DNA of 64,000 bases. It comes from Brevundimonas vesicularis (lineage in GTDB: Bacteria > Pseudomonadota > Alphaproteobacteria > Caulobacterales > Caulobacteraceae). The stretch covers positions 124,001 through 188,000 of the forward strand of contig NZ_JACHLJ010000003.1 in NCBI RefSeq assembly GCF_014204545.1, in the 5' to 3' direction. The first letter of the stretch is position 1, and each line of letters begins with the position of its first letter. The notes beneath the pieces were generated by a model. That model saw only the letters and a list, made by a program, of their open reading frames with translations, was not told the DNA's origin and made no database searches. Positions 9,672-16,992 of the stretch are shown piece by piece. The translations under genes were made by a program, and so were the position numbers.

Positions 9672-9917
9672 ATGGCCAAATACGATCCGCTCCGGGATTA
9701 TCTTCGCAAGCAGAAGACCGATGAACTCGAGCTCTCCTTCGCCGAGATGGAGCGCAAGATCGGCTATATGCTACCCAAGAGCGCGGGCCTGCCGCAGTGG
9801 TGGGCGAACACAACCGACCCGGCCACGACCCACGTTCAGCGCAAGGCCTGGGGCGACGCCGGCTTCGACGCCTTCCTGATCGCCGGCGCCGACCGCGTCC
9901 GTTTCAAGCGGGTCTAA
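9672..9917 (+). CDS. Small DUF7662-like protein, 81 aa
   Basis: The compact sequence starts MAKYDPLRDYLRKQKTDELELSF, has a central WWANTTDPATTHVQRKAWGDAGF and ends in ADRVRFKRV. This is the typical layout of small DUF7662 proteins found in many bacterial accessory regions, where the fold is suspected to be nucleic-acid related but the function is unknown. It converges with the AlpA-like gene, whose stop is 18 bp away on the other strand. Confidence 0.75.
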   Translation: MAKYDPLRDYLRKQKTDELELSFAEMERKIGYMLPKSAGLPQWWANTTDPATTHVQRKAWGDAGFDAFLIAGADRVRFKRV

Positions 9918-9934
9918 TCGACCCGGTCCGCCCG

Positions 9935-10339
9935 CTAGCCTCCGAAGTCGAACGCAGCCTGGTTTTCCGGAACACCAGATTTCCGTTTCCGACGGCTCCT
10001 GACGGGCTGATCCGAACCGGTCGCAGCCTCAGGCGCCGGTCTTCTAGGCGGCTCTTCCAGGGTTCTCCTGACTGGCGGTCTAACCGGCTCCGGCCTCTCC
10101 ACTATGGCCCGGGGCTCCGGCAGACGCCTCGGTGTCCTCGCCCGTCGCCACGCCAGCAGCTCGCTCTGCCACCATCCGACTCGGTTTTGCGAGACCTGGA
10201 CGCAGGCCGGGAAATCTCCGGTCTTCTGCATGCGCCAGACCGTCGTCCGGCTCAGACCGCAGATCACCTTCACCTGCGACCAGGGGAGAATCCGGTCTTC
10301 CAACGCGTCGAACGGAGGCGGCTCGCTCACACTGTCCAT
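9935..10339 (-). CDS. AlpA-like helix-turn-helix protein
   Basis: 134 residues from the ATG at 10339 (MDSVSEPPPFDALEDRILPWSQ). The MerR/AlpA-type winged helix is clear: VKVICGLSRTTVWRMQKTGDFPACVQVSQNRVGWWQSELLAW. The rest is a basic, Pro/Arg-rich tail ending in FDFGG. AlpA-like proteins act as regulators or excisionase-like factors of mobile elements. Its start overlaps the stop of the preceding small gene by 13 bp, so it is the last gene of a leftward group with the two genes upstream and perhaps the Trb operon end. A longer frame to 10498 is open, but this ATG sits where homology begins. Confidence 0.75.
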   Translation of the reverse strand: MDSVSEPPPFDALEDRILPWSQVKVICGLSRTTVWRMQKTGDFPACVQVSQNRVGWWQSELLAWRRARTPRRLPEPRAIVERPEPVRPPVRRTLEEPPRRPAPEAATGSDQPVRSRRKRKSGVPENQAAFDFGG

Positions 10340-10533
10340 GACACCGCCTCGTCCGCCCGGCGCTCCAGAACCTCGGCCAGCAACCGGGCGTCCCGCGCCG
10401 CATCGACCGGATCTCGAACCTCCCAGGTGCGAAGAACGTCCTTCAGGGCGAAGCTGACCGCCGGGTCGACCAGCAGGTCCGCGACGCTGGGCGCCCACTC
10501 CGTTCTAAACCCTTCCAATCCCGCCTCAGCCAT
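10327..10533 (-). CDS. Small hypothetical protein, 68 aa
   Basis: From ATG 10533 the frame encodes MAEAGLEGFRTEWAPSVADL and ends in EAVSWTV. It overlaps the genes on either side by a few bases, which indicates a tightly packed operon. No domain is recognised. Confidence rests on the overlap pattern and on the protein-like composition compared with the alternative frames. Confidence 0.5.
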   Translation of the reverse strand: MAEAGLEGFRTEWAPSVADLLVDPAVSFALKDVLRTWEVRDPVDAARDARLLAEVLERRADEAVSWTV

Positions 10534-10807
10534 GACGCCGACCCCTGGCCGCGGGCGGGGCAGACGCGCGAAGGTCGCTGACCTGATCCAACGCCCAAGC
10601 GCGAAGCACGCCACGCGGATAGTAGGGCCTGTGCCGAACGTGGAGACAGGGAGGGCCGTTGCCTCCGGTGGACCACAGCCGAGCGAGGGTCTCGGGTTTC
10701 ATGCGGATGCCGAACTGGATCAGGAAGGCGGACGCTTCCTTGCGGGTCAGCAGATCCTCATCGGCCGCGTCAGTCACCGCCGCCACCGGTTCTGTGGCGG
10801 GTATCAT
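10526..10807 (-). CDS. Small HTH-like protein, 93 aa
   Basis: The central segment DLLTRKEASAFLIQFGIRMKPETLARLWSTGGNGPP followed by RPYYPRGVLRAWALDQ has the shape of an excisionase/MerR-like winged helix used in mobile-element regulators. The start overlaps the end of the lytic transglycosylase gene by 4 bases (ATGA type), so it is translated from the same leftward transcript as the trb genes. Its target is unknown. Confidence 0.65.
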   Translation of the reverse strand: MIPATEPVAAVTDAADEDLLTRKEASAFLIQFGIRMKPETLARLWSTGGNGPPCLHVRHRPYYPRGVLRAWALDQVSDLRASAPPAARGRRHG

Positions 10808-11409
10808 CGATCAGTCTCCGGCACCCGGCACTGCCGGGAATTGCGGGCGCCCCTCCCGGCCGAGAGCGCGAGGTAGCAGTCAACGGCTGCGGCGACATAG
10901 GCTTGCGTCTCCGCAATGTTCGGTATGCGCCCAAGTCTGGCGACACGATCCGGCCCAGAATTATACGCCGCGAACGCAAGCCGGACGTCCCCGAAGCGGA
11001 GCAGCTGCCGGGCCAGATAATCCGCTCCGCCGTTGAGGTTCTCGATCGGATCGAACCGGTCTCTTACCGCGAGATCCGCCGCCGTTCCCGGCATCAACTG
11101 CGTCAGGCCGCCGGCCCCGACCGGAGACACGGCATCGACCCGGTATGCGGATTCCACGATCACCAGGGCATGAAGCATCTTGGGGTCGATGCCGTGGCGC
11201 TCCGCGGCGACGGCGATCGCGTCCATGAACGGCTGTGAAAGGGGCGGAAGTCGGGGCGTGAGGTCATCGACGCCGGCCCCGTCCGACACAGGCTGCGCGG
11301 CGGGACGGCCGAACAGATCGCCGCCGGCGTTGCGCCAGTCGACCGCTTGAGCGGATGCATTGCCCGCTGCGAGCGCCAGGGCCAGAGCGGCCAAAAAGGG
11401 TCTCACCAT
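10804..11409 (-). CDS. Conjugation lytic transglycosylase (TrbN/VirB1-like)
   Basis: 201 residues with a signal peptide (about residues 1-20, LALALAAGNASA). It has an SLT domain: HGIDPKMLHALVIVESAYR holds the catalytic Glu, followed by GAGGLTQLMPGTAADLAV and the AAYNSG motif. It locally opens peptidoglycan so the Trb channel can cross the periplasm. It overlaps the S26 peptidase gene by 7 bases, placing it in the trb operon. Confidence 0.9.
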   Translation of the reverse strand: MVRPFLAALALALAAGNASAQAVDWRNAGGDLFGRPAAQPVSDGAGVDDLTPRLPPLSQPFMDAIAVAAERHGIDPKMLHALVIVESAYRVDAVSPVGAGGLTQLMPGTAADLAVRDRFDPIENLNGGADYLARQLLRFGDVRLAFAAYNSGPDRVARLGRIPNIAETQAYVAAAVDCYLALSAGRGARNSRQCRVPETDR

Positions 11410-11918
11410 GTCAGGGTCTCCCGAAACACCCCCTCCAGGTCTCGGGTCCGGACGGGGCCAAAATAGCGACTGTCGAAACTTCCCGCCGTGTCGCCGAGCA
11501 GGAAGAGCTCGTCCGGCGCGAGCCGACGGCAGCCGGTCCAGCCGGGCAGAGCCGCGCCGCGCCGATCACGATCCAGAACGTGAGCCACGCGGCCAGGCAT
11601 TCGAACCGCAGTTCCCTGCCGGCAGACGGGATCGCCGCCGACGGCCGCGACCCGTTTGATCAAAAGGACCTCGTCCGGCATGCCGAGCGCGCCCAGGTAG
11701 CGCCGGGCGATGGGGGGTTGGGGCAGAGCGACCATCGCGCCCCTCTCCGGCGCGCCGCCTGGATGTCGCAGATACAGGCCACGCGGTACGCTGGGGCTCT
11801 CGTTGACCAAAGCGAGGGCTGGCGTCTGGTCGGCGATCAGGGCGCCCAGGGTGAGGAAGAAGACGGTGACGCCGAGCACGGCCCAGCGGTTTCCAGTATC
11901 GAGCGGGGTCCAGGTCAT
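11403..11918 (-). CDS. traF: S26 signal peptidase, TraF-like (conjugation)
   Basis: 171 residues with one N-terminal transmembrane segment (AVLGVTVFFLTLGALIA). The catalytic Ser is in NESPSVPRGLYL and the general-base Lys in EVLLIKRVAAVGGD, followed by a C-terminal LLGDTAGSFDSRYFGPV. TraF peptidases process and cyclise the TrbC pilin of P-type systems. It sits between trbI and the transglycosylase with overlapping ends. The symbol is by analogy with RP4. Confidence 0.85.
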   Translation of the reverse strand: MTWTPLDTGNRWAVLGVTVFFLTLGALIADQTPALALVNESPSVPRGLYLRHPGGAPERGAMVALPQPPIARRYLGALGMPDEVLLIKRVAAVGGDPVCRQGTAVRMPGRVAHVLDRDRRGAALPGWTGCRRLAPDELFLLGDTAGSFDSRYFGPVRTRDLEGVFRETLTW

Positions 11919-13132
11919 GGCCGGTACGGCTCCAGGATCAGGTCGCGGGTGATCATCACGCGGACCGCAGCGCCGGCGCGCAGACGGATCGACGGCCGGA
12001 CGTCCAGCTCCCGGTCCACGAGCCGCCCCCCGACCTGGGAGCCCTCGATGGCGGCGGCGTCCCCGGCGTCGCCGAGCAGGCCGCCCGAACCCTCGCCATC
12101 TCCGTCACGGGCGATTTGGCCGAGGGTGGTGATCGCGCCGGCGAACAGGGTTCCGACCAGCAAGGGGAATAGCCGCCGATCGACATGGCCGCTCACGCCC
12201 ACGGCGCCTTGCGCATCAACGCCGGGCTCACCGGTCAGCACCAAGCTCTTGCCGTTGGGCAGGATCAGCCGATCCCAGGTCAGGAAGGCCCTCCGGTCGC
12301 CATAGGCGCTTTCGCCCTCATGACGGCCGATAAGCCGGGTCCCTTGGGGCAGGACGAGATGGCGGCCGCTGACGGTGTCATAGACATTCTGCGACACCGT
12401 CGCGACGACCGGCCCGGCGCGCGCGGTGTCCACCCCGGTCAACAGGACCGCAGGAATGATCGCGCCGGCCTTCAGCTCATAGGGTGACAGCGGCGCCGTG
12501 AGGGTGTGGCCATTATAGGTGGCGCCGACGTCCGCAGCGTCCGCACGAGCGCCGGCCGTCGCTGGAGCCGTCCCGGCACGCGCGGCAGGACCGGCCCCGG
12601 TCGATTGCCCCTCGAAGAACAAGCCCGATCGCGCCGCCTGTTCGCCCGGACTTGGCCCGGTCGCCCGGGTCGTCCGCGATGGCGCATAACCGGCGCTATA
12701 CCGGCCCGGCGCGGGCGGCGGTGGCGGAACACCAGGCTCAGCCGTCTCGGGCTCGGTCCCAACGCGGGGCTCGGGCAGCCGGTCATAGGTCGCCGGCTGA
12801 TCGGTGACCGCTTCGGAGGGCCGAACGGAGCCCCGGGCCTGGTCCTCCCGGCCTTCGACGGCGCGGAGCCGGGCGCTGTCGCGCAGTTCCGGTTGGACGA
12901 CGAAGGCCCAGGCCAGGGAGCCGGAGACGAGGATCACGCCGCCGATCACGATCGTCTGGACGACCGACTTACGCAGCCGGGTGACCGGCGGCCGCGGCGC
13001 CCGCATCGACAGGCCGGGCGGCGGCGCCTTCGCCGCGCTGGCCAGGTCGGGTCTGACCTCAGGGCCGACGCCTGACGCTGCCGAGGAAGCGACGTCGTCG
13101 GGATTGTGGGGGCTATCCTGGAACGAGGTCAT
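11915..13132 (-). CDS. trbI: TrbI/VirB10 core-complex protein
   Basis: 405 residues. After a Pro-rich cytoplasmic start there is one transmembrane helix (TIVIGGVILVSGSLAWAFVV, near 56-75), then a long Pro/Ala-rich periplasmic linker. The VirB10 C-terminal domain begins near LKAGAIIPAVLLTGVDTARAGPVVATVSQNVYD and has GTRLIGRHEGES. It spans inner and outer membranes and gates the secretion channel with TrbG and TrbH-like partners. It overlaps trbG and traF by 4 bases each. Confidence 0.93.
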   Translation of the reverse strand: MTSFQDSPHNPDDVASSAASGVGPEVRPDLASAAKAPPPGLSMRAPRPPVTRLRKSVVQTIVIGGVILVSGSLAWAFVVQPELRDSARLRAVEGREDQARGSVRPSEAVTDQPATYDRLPEPRVGTEPETAEPGVPPPPPAPGRYSAGYAPSRTTRATGPSPGEQAARSGLFFEGQSTGAGPAARAGTAPATAGARADAADVGATYNGHTLTAPLSPYELKAGAIIPAVLLTGVDTARAGPVVATVSQNVYDTVSGRHLVLPQGTRLIGRHEGESAYGDRRAFLTWDRLILPNGKSLVLTGEPGVDAQGAVGVSGHVDRRLFPLLVGTLFAGAITTLGQIARDGDGEGSGGLLGDAGDAAAIEGSQVGGRLVDRELDVRPSIRLRAGAAVRVMITRDLILEPYRP

Positions 13133-14157
13133 CGGGCGGCTCCCTGGAGGCGGCGGATACGAACGATCTGGGGGCGACGATCGCCGAGCCTGAGCTCGGC
13201 GCGATCAAAGACGCGATCGACGATGAACAGACCCCCGGCCTGGCGGTAGTTGACCATCTGGCTCTCGCCGTCGGCGGCGATCACGAACAGGGCCGGCGCC
13301 TCGTCGATCTGAAGATCGGGATTGAAGGTGATGAAGGTGCGCTGCCCGTCGTTGAAGACCGAAGCCGGCGTCCACCGTGCACGGCGCCCTTGCGGCTCTA
13401 TCCGGTAACGGGCGTCGATCGGTCCCTCCGGCATCGCCACCGGGTCCGACACGCGGATCTCTGCCGCCTCGGCGATCGGCGCCCTGGTCGGGGGATCCAT
13501 CGCCTCGGTGTCCCACGCGATCGCGGCATTGAACCCTGAGGCGTCACCGCTCTTCAGGTCGATGAAATAGACCCGCCGGTTGGTGGTCAGGACAAGGTTG
13601 GTCTCAAGTCTTCGTTGCAGTGGCTTGAGGAGGACGTGGGTTCGCTGACCTGCGCCCTCCCCGGACGTGGTCTCCCCGATCTGCCAGCGGACGGTGTCGC
13701 CGGCCGCCTTGGAGACCAGGGTCTCGCCGGCCGCCAGGGTCAGGGTGGTGACCCGCAGAGGCGCGGTCCAGACCTCGAACACCCGACCCGGAGACCAGGC
13801 GAAAACCTGGACCCCGCCGACGAAGGCGTCTGAACGGGACGGGGCCCGGGCGTCCAGATTGGCGGCGACGATGGCGCGGCGGCCGGTCATCCCCGTCGCC
13901 GGCGCCACGGCCGTCGGCTGCGCCTCATAGGGCGTGCCGACGGGAACGGCGGGCGCCGGGGTCGCATCGGCGACCAGCGCCTCATCGACCGGCACCGTCG
14001 ATTGCGGCAGGGCTTCGGCTTCGGCGATGACGGCAGCCTCGGCCGTGACGACGGGCAGGGGCGCAACCGTCGGCGGCATGGTCGTTCGGCCGAATACGGC
14101 GCAGCCGGACAGGGTGAGGCCCAGGCCGGCCAGGATCAGGAGGCGTCGGGGGTCCAT
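13129..14157 (-). CDS. trbG: TrbG/VirB9 core-complex protein
   Basis: 342 residues from the ATG at 14157; an upstream open extension to 14643 overlaps trbF and is not used. It starts with a lipoprotein-like signal (ILAGLGLTLSGC), so Cys near residue 19 may be lipidated, a role that TrbH/VirB7 fills in other systems. The VirB9 domain follows: VFEVWTAPLRVTTLTLAAGETL, then THVLLKPLQRRLETNLVLTTNRRVYFIDL. It binds TrbI to form the outer-membrane core. Confidence 0.92.
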   Translation of the reverse strand: MDPRRLLILAGLGLTLSGCAVFGRTTMPPTVAPLPVVTAEAAVIAEAEALPQSTVPVDEALVADATPAPAVPVGTPYEAQPTAVAPATGMTGRRAIVAANLDARAPSRSDAFVGGVQVFAWSPGRVFEVWTAPLRVTTLTLAAGETLVSKAAGDTVRWQIGETTSGEGAGQRTHVLLKPLQRRLETNLVLTTNRRVYFIDLKSGDASGFNAAIAWDTEAMDPPTRAPIAEAAEIRVSDPVAMPEGPIDARYRIEPQGRRARWTPASVFNDGQRTFITFNPDLQIDEAPALFVIAADGESQMVNYRQAGGLFIVDRVFDRAELRLGDRRPQIVRIRRLQGAAR

Positions 14158-14819
14158 GATACGTCCTCGATTTTCAGTCCAAGGGGGTTCTTCATCAGCT
14201 CGGCCTCGGTGCGGGGCGGCTGGGTCGTTGTGGTGATCAGGGCGCGCCAGCGCTCGACGCCGGCCTGCTGGCCGTTGACGAAGCGAGTCTCGCGCCATTG
14301 AAGATCGTAGGTCCGCTCGGTGCGCCGCACGACGTTGAGCACCTCGACGTTGACAGCTTCGTGCCCGACCTCGGCGAACGGGTCGTGGGTCTGGGCCCAG
14401 GCGTTGAGGAAGCTTGCCGCCTTGGGCGTCATCAGGTCGTAAGCCCGAAGCCAATTCTGACGGATGACGATGGGGTCGATGGATTTGGAGCGGACATCGC
14501 GCACCCAGCCGGCCAGCGCGTGGCCGATCTGGGCCTCGGTCGGCTCGTAGCGGCCGCCGATCGCCGTGATCCTCTGGGTCTGTCCCAGATCGGAGACCTC
14601 GACGACGAAGGGTTTGACCACGGCCCGGTCGGCCTGCACCCACCAGCCCGCCCCGAGGAAGCCGGCGAGGACGAGGTTGGCCACGGCGATACGGCGCCAG
14701 TTGCGGGCATGCGCCAGGGACAGGCCCATGCGGTCGTCCCAGACCTGGCCGGCGCGCTGATAGGGGGTAGTCTCGGGCGCCGAGGCCAGGGCGCGTTTGG
14801 GACGAAAGAAGGGGTGCAT
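14136..14819 (-). CDS. trbF: TrbF/VirB8 inner-membrane protein
   Basis: 227 residues: a short cytoplasmic start with ETTPYQRAGQVWDDRMG, a transmembrane helix (IAVANLVLAGFLGAGWW), then a VirB8/TrbF periplasmic domain with an NTF2-like fold (RYEPTEAQIGHALAGWV, ALITTTTQPPRTEAELMKNPLGL). It nucleates assembly of the secretion complex. Its end overlaps trbG and its start is 2 bp from the trbL stop. Confidence 0.93.
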   Translation of the reverse strand: MHPFFRPKRALASAPETTPYQRAGQVWDDRMGLSLAHARNWRRIAVANLVLAGFLGAGWWVQADRAVVKPFVVEVSDLGQTQRITAIGGRYEPTEAQIGHALAGWVRDVRSKSIDPIVIRQNWLRAYDLMTPKAASFLNAWAQTHDPFAEVGHEAVNVEVLNVVRRTERTYDLQWRETRFVNGQQAGVERWRALITTTTQPPRTEAELMKNPLGLKIEDVSWTPDAS

Positions 14820-14821
14820 GG

Positions 14822-16231
14822 TCAGGACTCCTCGGTTCTCAAGTTGGGAGACAGGACGCCGCTGGTCTCACCGGCGGGCATCAACCCCCGCCCGGCGTTG
14901 GCGACGAAGAAGGCCTGCAGGGCCTGGGCGCGGGCAGGCGGTCTCGATCCGCCTGACGCGGTCGATCCGGCGGCGGCCCGGTGAAAATCGGAATTGGCGG
15001 CCTGAGCCTCCGCCGCGACCTTCCCGGCCGGCCGACCGGAACGCGCCCCGCCGCCATCGTTGGCCGCGCCGCCGGACCCTGTGGCTTCGCCCGAAGCCGA
15101 ACCCGATGCCTGGCGAGGCTGCCAAGCCACGGCGGGCTCAGACACGCCGCCAAGGGAAGACGAGGGTGCGGCGGACATCGCCCCGCCCGACGGCCGACGC
15201 GGACCGGACGGCGAGGGATTGTCATTGGAGGGTTTGGGAGGCGTCGAGGGCGGAGGCGACATTGGCGGGGTCGGGGGTCGGCCGCCTCCAGCGCCGGCCG
15301 CAGCCCGGGCCGGGCCAGACATCTTCGCCGCGCCGCCTGCGACGGCCGTGCCCGCACCCGCGATCCCGGCTCCGGCCAAAGCGGCGCTGCCGCCGACGGC
15401 GATCCCGGCCGTGATGGCGGAGCCGGCGCCCAGGGCCGGCCCGCCCGTGACCAGGGCCGAGGCCAGATTAGGGATGAACATCGCCAGCATGGCCAGAAGG
15501 ATCGAGGCGACGAGGATGCTCAACGCCTCGTAGATGTCGGGATTGGCCGAGGGCTGGAGCTGGTCGAAGACGGTCCGGGCCCCGGAGATCACGATGGCCA
15601 GGGCGAGCACCTTGAGGCCCGACGACACGACGTATCCGAGAGGCCGCTCCGCGAGAAAGGCGGACTTGTTCCAGATGCCGAAGGGCAGGAGGATGAACCC
15701 GCCCAGAGTGACGATCTTGAACTCGAGCAGGGCCACGATGATCTGCAGCGCCAGCACGGCAAAGGCCAGCATGATGCCGATCATGGCCAAGCCCAGGATC
15801 AGGGCGTCGGCCATGTTGCCGACCACGTCGAGCGGATTGTCGACGGGCGCAGGCGTCTCGCCGAGCGCCTTCACGATCTCCCAGCCCTGGGCCAGGATGG
15901 CCCCGGGATTGAGAAAGTCGGCCCGGCTGAGCGAACCGCCGCCGGCCGTCAGACCAAGCTCAATGAAGCCGGCGTAGATCGTCTCCGACAGCTGTTGCCA
16001 GTCATTGATCAGCCAGGCGAAGGCTCCGATCAGCAGCACCTTTCCAAAGCCGGAGGCCAGGACTTCGCGATTGGACGACATCGCCCACTGGATACCGGTC
16101 AGGGCGACGACCAGGACGATCAGGAGCCCGAAGACGCCGTTGACCGCGCCCTGCAGGGCGTCGAACCCAGCCGAAATGGTGTTTGAGAACACCACCATCA
16201 GCTCATTGGGGGTTTCCACTCCGACCGACAT
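14822..16231 (-). CDS. trbL: TrbL/VirB6 polytopic membrane protein
   Basis: 469 residues. About seven hydrophobic helices occupy the first 300 residues (LLIVLVVALTGIQWAM, VLLIGAFAWLIND, ALILGLAMIGIMLAFAVLAL and others). A long Gly/Ala/Pro/Ser-rich tail follows, typical of TrbL. It forms the inner-membrane pore path for DNA. A GAGGAG site precedes the ATG. The repetitive tail makes antisense open frames long here; they are not genes. Confidence 0.92.
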   Translation of the reverse strand: MSVGVETPNELMVVFSNTISAGFDALQGAVNGVFGLLIVLVVALTGIQWAMSSNREVLASGFGKVLLIGAFAWLINDWQQLSETIYAGFIELGLTAGGGSLSRADFLNPGAILAQGWEIVKALGETPAPVDNPLDVVGNMADALILGLAMIGIMLAFAVLALQIIVALLEFKIVTLGGFILLPFGIWNKSAFLAERPLGYVVSSGLKVLALAIVISGARTVFDQLQPSANPDIYEALSILVASILLAMLAMFIPNLASALVTGGPALGAGSAITAGIAVGGSAALAGAGIAGAGTAVAGGAAKMSGPARAAAGAGGGRPPTPPMSPPPSTPPKPSNDNPSPSGPRRPSGGAMSAAPSSSLGGVSEPAVAWQPRQASGSASGEATGSGGAANDGGGARSGRPAGKVAAEAQAANSDFHRAAAGSTASGGSRPPARAQALQAFFVANAGRGLMPAGETSGVLSPNLRTEES

Positions 16232-16242
16232 CGTTCCGCTCC

Positions 16243-16992
16243 TCAGTCCCGCGCGTGCGACAGGGGATCGAAGGCCGGTGCGGCGGGCGTTCCGGCCGAG
16301 CCCGCCCAGCGGCGGCGACGGGCCTCGTCCCCCGAGGCCTGGGTTGCGGCGTCGCGCGCCGTCGCCTCGGCCAGAAGCCGGGACTGGGCCAGCATGATGG
16401 TGCGCAGCGCCGCCAGATCCTCGGCCAGGACAGCCAGCATCTGGTTGGAGGACTGGATCGCGGCGGTCTGGCCTGCGGCGGCCTCGCTGGCCGAGAGGGC
16501 GCCGGTCAGCCGCTGATTGCGTCCCTGTCCCAAACGTTCGAGTTCGGCGGCCGTGCGCGCAACATCCTCGGCCGTGCGCCGGGCGTTCGCGGTGCGGGCC
16601 TGACCCTGCTCCAGAAGGCGCAGCATGTCCGAACCGGACAGGTCATCGGGATAGAGGCTCTGGAACTGTTGCTCCAGGCCGCCGACCGAGCTGGCGATTC
16701 CGCGCGCCGTGCGGGCCAGTTCGGCCATGTCGCGCAACGCCTGGCTGTTGCCGGTCAGGTGGCTGTAAGGCGAGGCCGCAAGGCTCTTGGCCTCATTGGC
16801 CAGGCTCTCCAGCTGACGCGCCGCCTGAAGCGCGTTTTCGATGTGGTTGCGGGGGTCGAAGACGACCTGTTGTGCAGGCGCCGGGGTCGCGGTCGCCAGC
16901 AGGCTGACCGCGATGAGGCCGGCGGCCAGGATCTGGGCCGGCCTATTCGGCCGCGAGCGGTCGGGCGAAGGCGTCGAAAACAGCATCAACAT
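16243..16992 (-). CDS. trbJ: TrbJ/VirB5-like minor pilus protein
   Basis: 249 residues with a signal peptide (ILAAGLIAVSLLATATPAPAQ). The characteristic VVFDPRNHIENALQAARQLESLANEAKSL start of mature TrbJ is present, followed by a mostly helical body. It works at the pilus tip or in aggregate formation. The start overlaps the end of trbE by 50 bp. No trbK entry-exclusion lipoprotein gene follows, although one is common between trbJ and trbL. Confidence 0.92.
   Translation of the reverse strand: MLMLFSTPSPDRSRPNRPAQILAAGLIAVSLLATATPAPAQQVVFDPRNHIENALQAARQLESLANEAKSLAASPYSHLTGNSQALRDMAELARTARGIASSVGGLEQQFQSLYPDDLSGSDMLRLLEQGQARTANARRTAEDVARTAAELERLGQGRNQRLTGALSASEAAAGQTAAIQSSNQMLAVLAEDLAALRTIMLAQSRLLAEATARDAATQASGDEARRRRWAGSAGTPAAPAFDPLSHARD

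Noticed and set aside
13129..14643. Longer trbG frame starting at 14643
   Set aside because: The extension overlaps trbF in another frame and is Arg-rich; the lipoprotein signal at ATG 14157 marks the true start.
14981..16186. 401-codon plus-strand frame opposite trbL
   Set aside because: Shadow of the Gly/Ala/Pro-rich trbL tail; no domain or ribosome site.
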